Source of the DNA: UBA5868 sp964482025
GTDB lineage: Bacteria; Pseudomonadota; Gammaproteobacteria; Pseudomonadales; Cellvibrionaceae
Direction of reading: 5' to 3'
Assembly (NCBI GenBank): GCA_964482025.1
Contig: CAYZVN010000072.1
Span: forward strand, 1-14,767
Length of the DNA: 14,767 bases
The notes under the pieces were generated by a model. That model made no database searches. It was not told the origin of the DNA and saw only the letters and a program-made list of their open reading frames with translations. Positions 8,778 through 14,767 of the stretch are shown one piece after another. How positions within the stretch are numbered: the first letter of the stretch is position 1; the number at the start of each line of letters is the position of its first letter. Made by a program: the position numbers and the translations under genes.

Positions 8778-8807
8778 CTGTCGCTAAAATCCTCTTTGGC
8801 GGCAGCT
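8776..8807 (+). other. Hairpin at the 3' end of the DUF1501 operon
   Basis: AGCTGTCGC at 8776-8784 pairs with GCGGCAGCT at 8799-8807, a nine-base stem with one G-U pair, and the stem overlaps the TAG stop codon. No U tract follows, so it is not a classic intrinsic terminator. It may protect or end the transcript. An alternative five-base stem, GCAGC/GCTGC at 8802-8814, competes with it. Confidence 0.3.
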
Positions 8808-8917
8808 TGGCTGCGGGGAAACCGATACAGGTTACATATCCCGCAAACGGGTTCACAAAATGCGTTGCAGGGCCTGATTTCCGGGATTTTCCAGTAAAAT
8901 CAAGTGCTCAAAGAGAT

Positions 8918-8929
8918 ATAACAAGTTAT
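8918..8929. promoter_or_regulatory. Short inverted repeat upstream of the MarR-family gene
   Basis: ATAAC-AA-GTTAT is a perfect five-base inverted repeat about 100 bases before the regulator. It lies in an AT-rich stretch unlike the surrounding coding DNA. MarR-family proteins bind short AT-rich palindromes, so it is a candidate operator or activator site. The related bases ATTAAC/GTTAAT appear again at 8994-9012. Confidence 0.3.
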
Positions 8930-8993
8930 GTTCTTAGATTTTTTGTGTTTTTTTTGAACAATTTGTGGCGCGACAATCAACATGTTGGTTATT

Positions 8994-9012
8994 ATTAACA
9001 CTCCTAGTTAAT
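8994..9012. promoter_or_regulatory. Candidate operator just upstream of the MarR-family gene
   Basis: ATTAAC and GTTAAT form a perfect six-base inverted repeat separated by seven bases. It ends 15 bases before the chosen start codon, in a position where a bound dimer would block transcription or translation initiation. Autoregulation by the downstream MarR-type protein is a reasonable inference. No experimental match is known to me. Confidence 0.4.
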
Positions 9013-9027
9013 TGTTATACGAGGCAC

Positions 9028-9462
9028 ATGAATCATCCTATGGAAACACTCCCCATCTTATTACAAAAGGCAAAAGAAGCCTCTGTTGCGCAGGTGCGTC
9101 AAACGCTTGCAGGCTTTGGCCTGACGGAGCAGCAGTGGCGAGTGATCCGCGCATCCTTTGAATACGGCGAGATGAACGCTCAAGAACTGGCGCACAGAAG
9201 TGCCATTCTGGGACCGAGTCTGTCGCGCATCCTCAACCGCCTGGAGGGCGACGGCATACTGACTCGTCGCACAGCGGAAGGTGACTTGCGCGAGCTGACC
9301 ATCAAGCTCAGTGCCGCCGGCAAGCGCTTGCACAATAAGGTGCAGCCGCAACTGGATCGCCACTACGGCGACTTGGCTGACAAAATTGGCACTCGCAAAA
9401 CCAAACAGTTGACGGATCTGCTGCAGTTTGTCGCTTCACTGAACGCGGAGCCGCAGGTTTAA
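9028..9462 (+). CDS. MarR-family transcriptional regulator, HpaR-like
   Basis: The product has 144 residues, the usual MarR length. Its sequence closely follows HpaR-type regulators of homoprotocatechuate degradation. The sequence FGLTEQQWRVIRA (about residues 29-41) opens the winged helix-turn-helix, followed by ELAHRSAILGPSLSRILNRLEGDGIL as recognition region and EGDLRELTIKLS as the wing, which keeps the D-x-R pair. The start at ATG 9028 follows ACGAGG only three bases away. ATG 9040 is an alternative, and an upstream in-frame start at 8965 would add an unlikely tail. It should be a cytoplasmic dimeric DNA-binding protein that senses a small, often aromatic, ligand. No hpa catabolic genes are present, so the HpaR role is not assigned. 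Inverted repeats upstream suggest autoregulation. It might control the operon ending at 8777, but nothing shows this directly. Confidence 0.9.
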   Translation: MNHPMETLPILLQKAKEASVAQVRQTLAGFGLTEQQWRVIRASFEYGEMNAQELAHRSAILGPSLSRILNRLEGDGILTRRTAEGDLRELTIKLSAAGKRLHNKVQPQLDRHYGDLADKIGTRKTKQLTDLLQFVASLNAEPQV

Positions 9463-9474
9463 CCTGTTTCAAAA

Positions 9475-9499
9475 GCCCGCCGACCACGCGCCGGCGGGC
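9475..9499 (+). terminator. Hairpin terminator after the MarR-family gene
   Basis: GCCCGCCG at 9475-9482 and CGGCGGGC at 9492-9499 form a perfect eight-base GC stem with a nine-base loop, 12 bases after the regulator's stop codon. The downstream bases are pyrimidine-rich but not a clean T run. On the opposite strand the stem is followed by TTTTG, so it may work in both directions. Confidence 0.6.
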
Positions 9500-9618
9500 G
9501 TCCTCTTCGCTCCTTCTTCTGTTTAAAGGGGGGGACGAAGGCGAGACTTCCTCGCATAGCAAATTCTTAAACTCCCAAATCAACAACTTCTGCTGACGTG
9601 AGTGAGGCTGTCGCTAGT

Positions 9619-9678
9619 GGCGTGTCACTTAGATCGGCGTGTCTCTTTTAGAGTGGCGTATCACTTGAGAAATGGCGG
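9619..9678. repeat. Array of about 18-base direct repeats, possible insertion-sequence end
   Basis: GGCGTGTCACTT (9619-9630), GGCGTGTCTCTT (9636-9647) and GGCGTATCACTT (9655-9666) recur at 17 and 19 base intervals. A fragment GGCGG follows at 9674, again 19 bases on. The array starts nine bases after a TGTCGC at 9609. Multiple short direct repeats inside a TG-starting end are typical of IS21-family termini, where the transposase binds. No istA/istB genes and no matching inverted copy are visible in the window, so this would be a solo or remnant end. A regulatory iteron array is the alternative. Confidence 0.5.
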
Positions 9679-9714
9679 CCCGGTTGGTCGCGCTTTGAGT
9701 GTTGCGGGGAGGGT

Positions 9715-9732
9715 GGGGCGTGTTGGCGCCCC
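9715..9732. terminator. Possible terminator hairpin in the convergent gap
   Basis: GGGGCG-TGTTGG-CGCCCC is a perfect six-base GC stem with a six-base loop, 22 bases beyond the stop of the leftward gene that ends at 9755. On the plus strand it is followed by TTTAAT, and on the minus strand by C-rich sequence. It is therefore better as a rightward stop, although its location suits the leftward gene. Confidence 0.35.
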
Positions 9733-9754
9733 TTTAATATGAAGTCAAACGTGC

Positions 9755-10039
9755 TTAGGAGTGAGGCTTGACGAAGCGGTCTAGCAAATTGCGCCAGTTC
9801 TGGCGGGCCTCCAAGTGACGGCGGCGAGTCTCCTCCCATAAGTCTTCCGAGATATTAGCTCGACGGGTAGGGCCGACCTTAGTCGCTTTTGGCTGACCTT
9901 GGGCTGCATCCACTATTTCCTCGTTGGCTATCTCCTCGTTGGCGGCAACGCTCGGTACACAGCTGGCGCCGCTCCCGGTGCCGTCGCGATCAAACAAGTC
10001 GCTTGCGATCAGACTGTGTTGATTCAGTTCCCTGGACAT
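9755..10039 (-). CDS. Hypothetical 94-residue protein
   Basis: The frame is open leftward from about 10090, but ATG 10039 is preferred because GAGAGGTGA lies at good spacing before it, giving MSRELNQHSL at the N-terminus. There is no signal peptide or membrane segment, so it is probably cytoplasmic. The middle holds a five-residue tandem repeat, NEEIA-NEEIV, encoded by an 11-base repeat TCCTCGTTGGC (plus strand 9918-9928 and 9933-9943) with 15-base period. The N-terminal half is acidic and low in structure. The C-terminal 40 residues are basic and aromatic (TRRANISEDLWEETRRRHLE, then ARQNWRNLLDRF) and probably helical. I do not recognise the family. It stands alone on its strand, next to the repeat array at 9619-9678. 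The strong ribosome binding site is the main support. Confidence 0.5.
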   Translation of the reverse strand: MSRELNQHSLIASDLFDRDGTGSGASCVPSVAANEEIANEEIVDAAQGQPKATKVGPTRRANISEDLWEETRRRHLEARQNWRNLLDRFVKPHS

Positions 10040-10400
10040 AACGATCACCTCTCTATCGCTTCCAGCGCTGCTGTCACTACTGCCCTGCAACGCGTGTTTC
10101 GGTCTCTGGCCTGGGGCTGCCTGACCTCACCGATTTGGTGGAGTTCAGGTTCGGATAATGTTCATCAAGCAACTTGACGGCCAAGAAAGAAAAGATCAAT
10201 AGATTCAATACGATAGGATTTCCCCGGGGTTTCTGGGGTGCAACTTTCGTTGCTCGGGTCAAATAAATCGACAGGTTTGTCGCCGAATTACGGAAATAGT
10301 TGGCATTTTTGTGACGAAAAATGTCACATGCGGTGCGCGCACAAGCGCGAAATTTGAGCTATGTTTCCATTATCTCCTGAGCTATTACAAGGTTGTCCGC
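10040..10400. other. Intergenic stretch between two small genes
   Basis: This stretch of 361 bases separates the leftward 94-residue gene from the rightward small membrane protein. A leftward frame at 10262-10077 begins with TTG, has no clear ribosome binding site, and encodes one hydrophobic segment (VLNLLIFSFLAVKLL); it is left uncalled. The right half holds a cluster of short inverted repeats, described separately. A rightward start at GTG 10311 for the small membrane protein was not preferred because nothing resembling a ribosome binding site precedes it. Confidence 0.5.
10240..10349. repeat. Cluster of four short hairpin-forming inverted repeats
   Basis: Four perfect inverted repeats follow each other: GCAAC-TTTC-GTTGC (10240-10253), CGACA-GGTT-TGTCG (10269-10282), TGTGAC-GAAAAAT-GTCACA (10310-10328) and CGCGC-ACAA-GCGCG (10336-10349). 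Three have a five-base stem with exactly a four-base loop. They lie upstream of the small gene at 10401 and could form its structured leader, a small RNA, or protein-binding sites. Confidence 0.4.
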
Positions 10401-10565
10401 GTGAGCGCTTTTCCCGCTTTGGCCCTGGCCATAGCTTTAACCTACGTTATCGGCGATTTCTTTCGCCCCCACCTCCCCCAGCCGATCAGCATAATGGCGG
10501 ATATCGCGCTCTGCTTTGTCCTCTACAAAGTCACTAATCACTACCTCCGTCAACTTCGCGAATAG
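10401..10565 (+). CDS. Small hypothetical inner-membrane protein (54 residues)
   Basis: GTG 10401 follows AAGG (10389-10392) with eight-base spacing and begins MSAFPALALAIALTYVIGDF. Two hydrophobic stretches are visible, at about residues 4-20 and 34-47, separated by a short RPHLPQPIS loop. The tail TNHYLRQLRE is basic. This fits a two-pass small inner-membrane protein with both ends in the cytoplasm. An in-frame start at GTG 10311 would give 84 residues but has no ribosome binding site. I do not recognise a family. It ends 41 bases before the palindrome of the tex promoter region, so tex probably has its own promoter. The call rests on the ribosome binding site and hydrophobicity pattern. 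Confidence 0.45.
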   Translation: MSAFPALALAIALTYVIGDFFRPHLPQPISIMADIALCFVLYKVTNHYLRQLRE

Positions 10566-10605
10566 GCGCGTCTTCGTCCCGGCCGCGGCCAGAGCGCAGC
10601 GAGCA

Positions 10606-10642
10606 TGTCAACATTGTTGACACTGGCTCGATTCCGCATAAT
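10606..10642 (+). promoter_or_regulatory. Palindromic operator and putative promoter of tex
   Basis: TGTCAACATTGTTGACA at 10606-10622 is a perfect palindrome with seven-base arms and a three-base centre. A -10-like CATAAT lies at 10637-10642. Pairing it with TTGTTG (10614-10619) gives a 17-base spacer, while the consensus-like TTGACA at 10617-10622 would leave only 14 bases. Either -35 hexamer falls inside the palindrome, so a bound dimeric regulator would compete with RNA polymerase. The cognate regulator is unknown. Confidence 0.45.
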
Positions 10643-10678
10643 GCGCGATCTTTTTTGGCTACAGACTCTATTGGGCTT

Positions 10679-12985
10679 ATGAACTCGATCCACTCCCGCA
10701 TTGCGCAAGAACTCCAAGTCAATATTCAACAGGTACAGGCAGCGGTCGGCCTACTCGACGAAGGCGCCACTGTGCCGTTTATCTCTCGCTACCGAAAAGA
10801 GGTAACCGGCGGCTTGGACGACACCCAGCTGCGCAACCTGGAGGAGCGGCTGAACTATCTGCGCGAGTTGGAAGATCGCCGCGCCGCCATCCTTAAATCC
10901 ATCGACGAGCAGGGCAAGCTCACGCCGGAATTGGCGGGCCAGATCCACAACGCCGAAACCAAGACACTGCTCGAAGACCTCTACCTGCCCTATAAACCCA
11001 AGCGTCGCACCAAAGCGCAGATCGCCCGCGAGGCCGGCTTAGAGCCGCTGGCCGACACCTTGCTGCAAGACCCCACCCAAGACCCCGAAGCCGTTGCGAC
11101 AGGCTATCTCAATGCTGAACACAAAATTGAAACCGCAAAAGACGCACTGGATGGCGCCAAGCAAATTTTGATGGAGCGTTTTAGCGAAGATGCGGCGCTG
11201 TTAGAGAAAGTGCGGTCGTTTTTGCGCACCGATGGCTATCTCAGTGCGAAAGTTGTTCCCGGAAAAGAGGCGGAAGGGGAAAAATTTCGCGATTATTTCG
11301 AGCATAAAGAGCTGCTGGTGAAAACCCCTTCCCACCGCGCGCTCGCCATGTTTCGCGGTCGCAACGAGGGCATTTTGAGCTTGGCGTTGGAATTAAAAGA
11401 AGCGCTGGAACCCGGCCAAATGCACCCCTGCGAAATAATCGTGGCGGAGCACTGGGAAATTAAGGATCAAGGCCGCCCCGCTGACCGTTGGCTGGCAGAA
11501 GTGGTGCGCTGGACTTGGCGGGTGAAGCTGTTGACCCATATGGAAACGGATTTATTTGGCGACCTGCGCGAGCGCGCCGAAGCCGATGCTATAGACGTGT
11601 TTGCCCGCAATTTAAAAGATTTGTTGCTCGCCGCACCGGCGGGGCAAATTGCCACTATCGGCCTTGATCCCGGTTTGCGCACCGGAGTGAAAGTGGCTGT
11701 GGTGGACGCGACCGGTCAGGTGCTGGATCACGGCGCAATATTTCCGACGCCGCCGCAAAATCGTATACAAGAAGCCGAAGCGGTGTTGTTGCAATTATGC
11801 AAAAAACATAATGTCGGTTTGATTGCTATAGGCAACGGCACGGCCAGTCGCGAGACGGATAAATTTGTTGGCGATTTTTTGAAGCGGTATAAAGATTTAA
11901 AAATCCAAAAAGTGATGGTGAACGAATCCGGCGCATCGGTTTATTCTGCGTCAGAGTTTGCCGCCAAGGAATTTCCGGATTTGGACGTGACCATTCGCGG
12001 CGCGATTTCCATTGCGCGCCGCTTGCAAGATCCACTCGCCGAATTAGTAAAAATCGAGCCCAAATCCATCGGCGTCGGCCAGTATCAGCACGATGTTTCG
12101 CAAACCCGCTTGGGCAAAGCGTTGGATGCGGTTATTGAAGACTGTGTGAATGCGGTGGGCGTGGAGGTCAACACAGCGTCGGTACCTCTGCTGGCGCGGG
12201 TTGCGGGTTTAAATCAAACCATCGCCGGCAATATAGTGGAATTTCGCAATAAAAATGGCGCCATGAAAAATCGCAAACAATTGCTGGAGGTTTCCCGCTT
12301 GGGTCCTAAAGCGTTTGAGCAGGCCGCCGGCTTTTTGCGTATTGCCAATGGCGAAAATCCGTTGGACGCCTCGGCGGTGCACCCGGAATCCTATTCGGTA
12401 GTGGAAAAAATTGCCAAGAAAAATGGCCGGGAAATTAAAGCCTTAATTGGCGACGCGGGATTTTTACGCGGCTTAAAACCGCAAGAATATGTGGACGAAA
12501 CCTTTGGGCTGCCAACGGTGACCGACATTATTAAAGAGCTGGATAAACCCGGCCGCGACCCGCGCCCAGAATTTAAAACGGCAACCTTTAAAGAGGGGGT
12601 CGAAACTCTTAAAGATCTGGTGCCGGGTATGGTGCTCGAAGGCACCGTCACCAATGTCACCAACTTTGGCGCATTTGTCGATGTGGGGGTGCATCAGGAT
12701 GGTTTGGTGCATATCTCGGCGCTGTCGGAAACCTTTGTCAAAGATCCCCACTCCGTGGTCAAAGCGGGTGATATCGTTAAAGTCAAAGTGATGGAAGTGG
12801 ATGTGCCGCGTAAGCGCATCGCTATGTCCATGCGCTTGAGCGACGAACCGGGACAAACACGTGCGGCGGGTAGCAATAGTGAACCGGGAAGAAGATCGCG
12901 TACGCCGCAAAATCGCGAGTTTAAAGCAGAGGTCAAGCAGGGCACTATGGCGGCGCTGTTTGAGCAAGCGCTGAAAAAGAAATAA
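10679..12985 (+). CDS. tex: Tex family transcription accessory / RNA-binding protein
   Basis: The product has 768 residues, close to Escherichia coli YhgF (773). ATG 10679 is chosen over TTG 10655 because MNSIHSRIAQELQV aligns with the usual Tex start, although the ribosome binding site is weak. The N-terminal Tex domain shows LLDEGATVPFISRYRKEVTG and GLDDTQLRNLEERL (about residues 23-60). The YqgF/RNase H-like domain starts IATIGLDPGLRTGVKVAVVD at about 324. A helix-hairpin-helix region lies near 480-560 (GVEVNTASVPLLARVAGLN, SRLGPKAFEQAAGFLRI). An S1 RNA-binding domain covers about 650-722 (GMVLEGTVTNVTNFGAFVDV, GLVHISALS). The tail is basic. Tex binds nucleic acid in the cytoplasm and affects transcription and virulence gene expression in several bacteria. 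It appears monocistronic, with a palindromic promoter region and a strong terminator. Confidence 0.97.
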   Translation: MNSIHSRIAQELQVNIQQVQAAVGLLDEGATVPFISRYRKEVTGGLDDTQLRNLEERLNYLRELEDRRAAILKSIDEQGKLTPELAGQIHNAETKTLLEDLYLPYKPKRRTKAQIAREAGLEPLADTLLQDPTQDPEAVATGYLNAEHKIETAKDALDGAKQILMERFSEDAALLEKVRSFLRTDGYLSAKVVPGKEAEGEKFRDYFEHKELLVKTPSHRALAMFRGRNEGILSLALELKEALEPGQMHPCEIIVAEHWEIKDQGRPADRWLAEVVRWTWRVKLLTHMETDLFGDLRERAEADAIDVFARNLKDLLLAAPAGQIATIGLDPGLRTGVKVAVVDATGQVLDHGAIFPTPPQNRIQEAEAVLLQLCKKHNVGLIAIGNGTASRETDKFVGDFLKRYKDLKIQKVMVNESGASVYSASEFAAKEFPDLDVTIRGAISIARRLQDPLAELVKIEPKSIGVGQYQHDVSQTRLGKALDAVIEDCVNAVGVEVNTASVPLLARVAGLNQTIAGNIVEFRNKNGAMKNRKQLLEVSRLGPKAFEQAAGFLRIANGENPLDASAVHPESYSVVEKIAKKNGREIKALIGDAGFLRGLKPQEYVDETFGLPTVTDIIKELDKPGRDPRPEFKTATFKEGVETLKDLVPGMVLEGTVTNVTNFGAFVDVGVHQDGLVHISALSETFVKDPHSVVKAGDIVKVKVMEVDVPRKRIAMSMRLSDEPGQTRAAGSNSEPGRRSRTPQNREFKAEVKQGTMAALFEQALKKK

Positions 12986-13006
12986 TACACCCCTCAATTA
13001 GACGTA

Positions 13007-13033
13007 ACGCAGCCCGATTTGCTCGGGCTGCGT
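13007..13033 (+). terminator. Intrinsic terminator of tex
   Basis: ACGCAGCCCGA (13007-13017) pairs perfectly with TCGGGCTGCGT (13023-13033) around a five-base TTTGC loop, starting 22 bases after the tex stop codon. The following GCGTTTCCTACTTGTT is T-rich though interrupted. The 11-base GC-rich stem makes this the clearest terminator in the window. Confidence 0.85.
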
Positions 13034-13311
13034 GCGTTTCCTACTTGTTCGTTTCTTTCTGCCAAATGATCAGCCAATAAATCCAAGTGAGAACGGCGTC
13101 GTCGCTAGTGCGCGCCCCATGGGTTAGCTTACTGTTGGTTTTGGGGATAAAACCCGCTTATACGGCGAAATATCATAATAATCATGGATAACAACAGCGC
13201 ATCTGCGGAACGGCTGGAGTGGATTTTGCTGTAGGAAATTTTCTGCGGCGAATTTCGCTAACGGTAATCGTCGTTTCAAAGAGTACATCACATAACATGG
13301 GGATGTGTTTT
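13034..13311. other. Intergenic region upstream of the sugar dehydrogenase
   Basis: This stretch lies between the tex terminator and the lipoprotein dehydrogenase. It holds a six-base inverted repeat GGTTTT-GGGGAT-AAAACC at 13137-13154, a possible operator, followed by AT-rich sequence with CATAAT and TATAC strings near 13160-13175 where the promoter probably lies. No -35/-10 pair is convincing. The dehydrogenase frame is open back to GTG 13219, but the signal peptide favours the later start. Confidence 0.4.
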
Positions 13312-14691
13312 ATGAACCTTTTATCTTCATCGGTCCGCCTTGCCGGCGCGGCCAAAGTCAGTGCTTCGCTGGTGTTGTTGGCCGCTTTGACGGCCTGTGG
13401 TGGCAACAACAGTTCCAGCGGCGACGGCGGCGCAAGCAGTGCCAGCTCGTCAAGCTCTAGCAGTTCTAGTTCTTCCAGTTCTTCTAGTTCGTCCAGTTCC
13501 AGTGGTGCTTCGTCCAGTTCCAGTAGCTCAAGTTCTTCAGGCGTTGTCGACCCTTCAGGGCCTCCGGTAACCACCGGTCCCCCGAACGCGAGCGATCAAA
13601 CACCGGCGTTCGACGGGCAAACGCGGGTGCCGGAGGTAGTATCGGATTTTTCGCTGGTAACACAGACGGTTACCAACCAATTAACGAATCCGTGGGGGCT
13701 CGCGGAGCTGCCGGATGGGCGCTTTTTGGTTTCTCAACGCTCGCCCGGCGCTATCGTCATTGTGACTCGGGAAGGGCAGGTTTCGGATAGCCTCGGGGGG
13801 GTGCCGTCGGTTGACACCAGAGGTCAAGGCGGTTTGCTGGATATCGCGGTGGATCCCGATTTTGCGAGCAATCGCTGGGTGTATTTCAGCTACGCCGAAA
13901 GTCGCGGTAATGGTGAAAACGGCACCTCTGTCGCGCGCGGCAAGCTCGCCGAAGATGAGCGCAGCTTGGAAGACCTCGAGGTTATTTTCCGCCAAATGCC
14001 CTCCTGGAATTCGACGCTGCACTTCGGCTCCCGCTTAGTTTTTGATCGTGAAGGACACCTCTATATCACCCTCGGAGAGCGTTCAAATCCGGAGCCTCGG
14101 CAGCAATCGCAGGAGCTGAACTCGCTGCTCGGCAAGGTGGTGCGCATCTATCCAGATGGCGAGGTGCCGAATGACAACCCCTTCGTGAATACGCCTAACG
14201 CGAGCCCGGAAATCTGGTCCTACGGCCATCGCAACGTACAAAGCGCCGCCCTGCATCCAGAGACCGGAGAGTTGTGGACCGTCGAGCACGGCCCTCGCGG
14301 CGGTGACGAAATCAATCGCCCCGAACCGGGCAAAAACTACGGCTGGCCGGTGATTACCTACGGCATCGACTATAGCGGTGCGCCCATAGGTCAGGGCATT
14401 ACTGCGCGCGAAGGTATGGAGCAGCCGGTCTACTACTGGGATCCGGTCATAGGCCCATCCGGCATGACGTTTTACGAGGGCGACATGTTCCCCTGGCAAA
14501 ACAATATGCTGATCGGCTCACTGAATCCCGGCGGTGTGGTGCGCATTATGCTGAACGGTAATCGAGTGGTCGGCGAGGAGCGTTTACTGCGCAGCTTCGG
14601 CCGGGTGCGCGACGTGGAAGTGACCGAGGATGGCGCCTTCTGGATCATCAATGACCCAGGCCAACTGGTGCGCGTTAGCCGGGGGGATTAG
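13312..14691 (+). CDS. PQQ-dependent aldose sugar dehydrogenase, lipoprotein with poly-serine linker
   Basis: The product has 459 residues. ATG 13312 lies nine bases after GGGG and gives a clean lipoprotein signal ending LTAC with Cys29; ATGs at 13297 and 13303 and GTG 13219 are in-frame alternatives. A serine linker spans residues 42-76. The catalytic domain (about 90-459) follows the soluble PQQ glucose dehydrogenase/YliI (aldose sugar dehydrogenase) six-bladed propeller: NPWGLAELPDGRFLVSQRSP, GQGGLLDIAVDPDF, LHFGSRLVFD with the probable catalytic base His237, LLGKVVRIYPDGEVPNDNPF, EIWSYGHRN, EHGPRGGDEI from 325, KNYGWPVITYGIDYSG and GPSGMTFY. The family oxidises aldoses to lactones in the periplasm using PQQ and calcium. 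Its lipid anchor and spacer suggest outer-membrane or surface display, and electrons would have to reach a separate acceptor. No pqq synthesis genes are in view. Confidence 0.93.
   Translation: MNLLSSSVRLAGAAKVSASLVLLAALTACGGNNSSSGDGGASSASSSSSSSSSSSSSSSSSSSSGASSSSSSSSSSGVVDPSGPPVTTGPPNASDQTPAFDGQTRVPEVVSDFSLVTQTVTNQLTNPWGLAELPDGRFLVSQRSPGAIVIVTREGQVSDSLGGVPSVDTRGQGGLLDIAVDPDFASNRWVYFSYAESRGNGENGTSVARGKLAEDERSLEDLEVIFRQMPSWNSTLHFGSRLVFDREGHLYITLGERSNPEPRQQSQELNSLLGKVVRIYPDGEVPNDNPFVNTPNASPEIWSYGHRNVQSAALHPETGELWTVEHGPRGGDEINRPEPGKNYGWPVITYGIDYSGAPIGQGITAREGMEQPVYYWDPVIGPSGMTFYEGDMFPWQNNMLIGSLNPGGVVRIMLNGNRVVGEERLLRSFGRVRDVEVTEDGAFWIINDPGQLVRVSRGD
13435..13539 (+). repeat. Poly-serine linker coding tract
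   Basis: Residues 42-76 of the sugar dehydrogenase contain 32 serines in 35 residues: two, then Ala, then 20 in a row, then Gly-Ala, then 10. The codons mix TCN and AGY types, often alternating, so the tract is not a simple DNA repeat. Such linkers separate domains or anchors in secreted enzymes of Cellvibrio, Saccharophagus and Teredinibacter. Confidence 0.9.
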
Positions 14692-14699
14692 AGCAGCTC

Positions 14700-14764
14700 G
14701 CTGAGCGGAGTCGAGGCTTCGACTTCGCTCAGCCACCGGGCTTCGACTTCGCTCAGCCACCGGG
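14700..14764. repeat. REP-like intergenic hairpin repeat with a tandem 24-base duplication
   Basis: The 17 bases 14700-14716 (GCTGAGCGGAGTCGAGG) and the adjacent 17 bases 14717-14733 (CTTCGACTTCGCTCAGC) are inverted copies. Their two mismatches become G-U pairs in RNA, so a long stem with a tight turn can form nine bases after the dehydrogenase stop. The 24 bases 14717-14740 are then repeated exactly at 14741-14764 and TTT ends the window. Short dispersed palindromes of this kind often follow genes and may end or protect transcripts. Confidence 0.75.
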
Positions 14765-14767
14765 TTT

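Noticed and set aside
10077..10262. Leftward 61-residue frame with one hydrophobic segment
   Set aside because: TTG start with no clear ribosome binding site; could be real but support is too thin.
10310..10328. CRP-like site TGTGAC...GTCACA
   Set aside because: The spacing between TGTGA and TCACA is nine bases, not the six needed for CRP.
13101..13110. GTCGCTAGTG also present at 9610-9619, possible second end of a mobile element
   Set aside because: Same orientation, only ten bases, and no repeat array follows; matches of this length are expected by chance.
13182..13574. Leftward frame of 130 residues very rich in Glu and Leu
   Set aside because: It is the antisense of the poly-serine codons and overlaps a well-supported gene.

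Overview
The window looks like chromosomal DNA of a marine, polysaccharide-degrading gammaproteobacterium, probably of the Cellvibrionales type (Saccharophagus, Teredinibacter, Gilvimarinus and relatives). This is inferred from three things: a Tex protein of gammaproteobacterial type, moderately GC-rich codon use, and a secreted sugar dehydrogenase with a long poly-serine linker of the kind common in that group. The species cannot be fixed from the sequence alone.

Region 1 (1-8777) is the most distinctive part. A large HzsA-like lipoprotein (PD40/TolB propeller plus two CxxCH haem motifs) runs leftward off the window edge. It diverges, across a 648-base gap, from a rightward three-gene operon. 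The operon encodes a secreted planctomycete-type CxxCH protein, a lipoprotein with two CxxCH motifs and a LamG domain, and a twin-arginine-exported DUF1501-like protein. Every member carries an export signal. Together they hold five visible CxxCH motifs, which suggests an extracytoplasmic redox or enzyme module of unknown substrate. The layout resembles planctomycete cytochrome/DUF1549/DUF1553 proteins paired with DUF1501 partners, but split over separate genes.

Region 2 (8778-10400) holds a MarR/HpaR-type regulator with inverted repeats upstream and a hairpin terminator downstream. After it come an array of about 18-base repeats that may be a remnant insertion-sequence end, a leftward 94-residue unknown protein, and a non-coding stretch with four short hairpins in 110 bases.

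Region 3 (10401-13033) holds a predicted 54-residue membrane protein and then tex, a transcription accessory/RNA-binding protein. A perfect 17-base palindrome lies upstream of tex at a putative promoter. A strong intrinsic terminator closes the gene.

Region 4 (13034-14767) holds a lipoprotein PQQ-dependent aldose sugar dehydrogenase with a poly-serine spacer. It is followed by a hairpin-forming intergenic repeat with a tandem duplication at the right edge.
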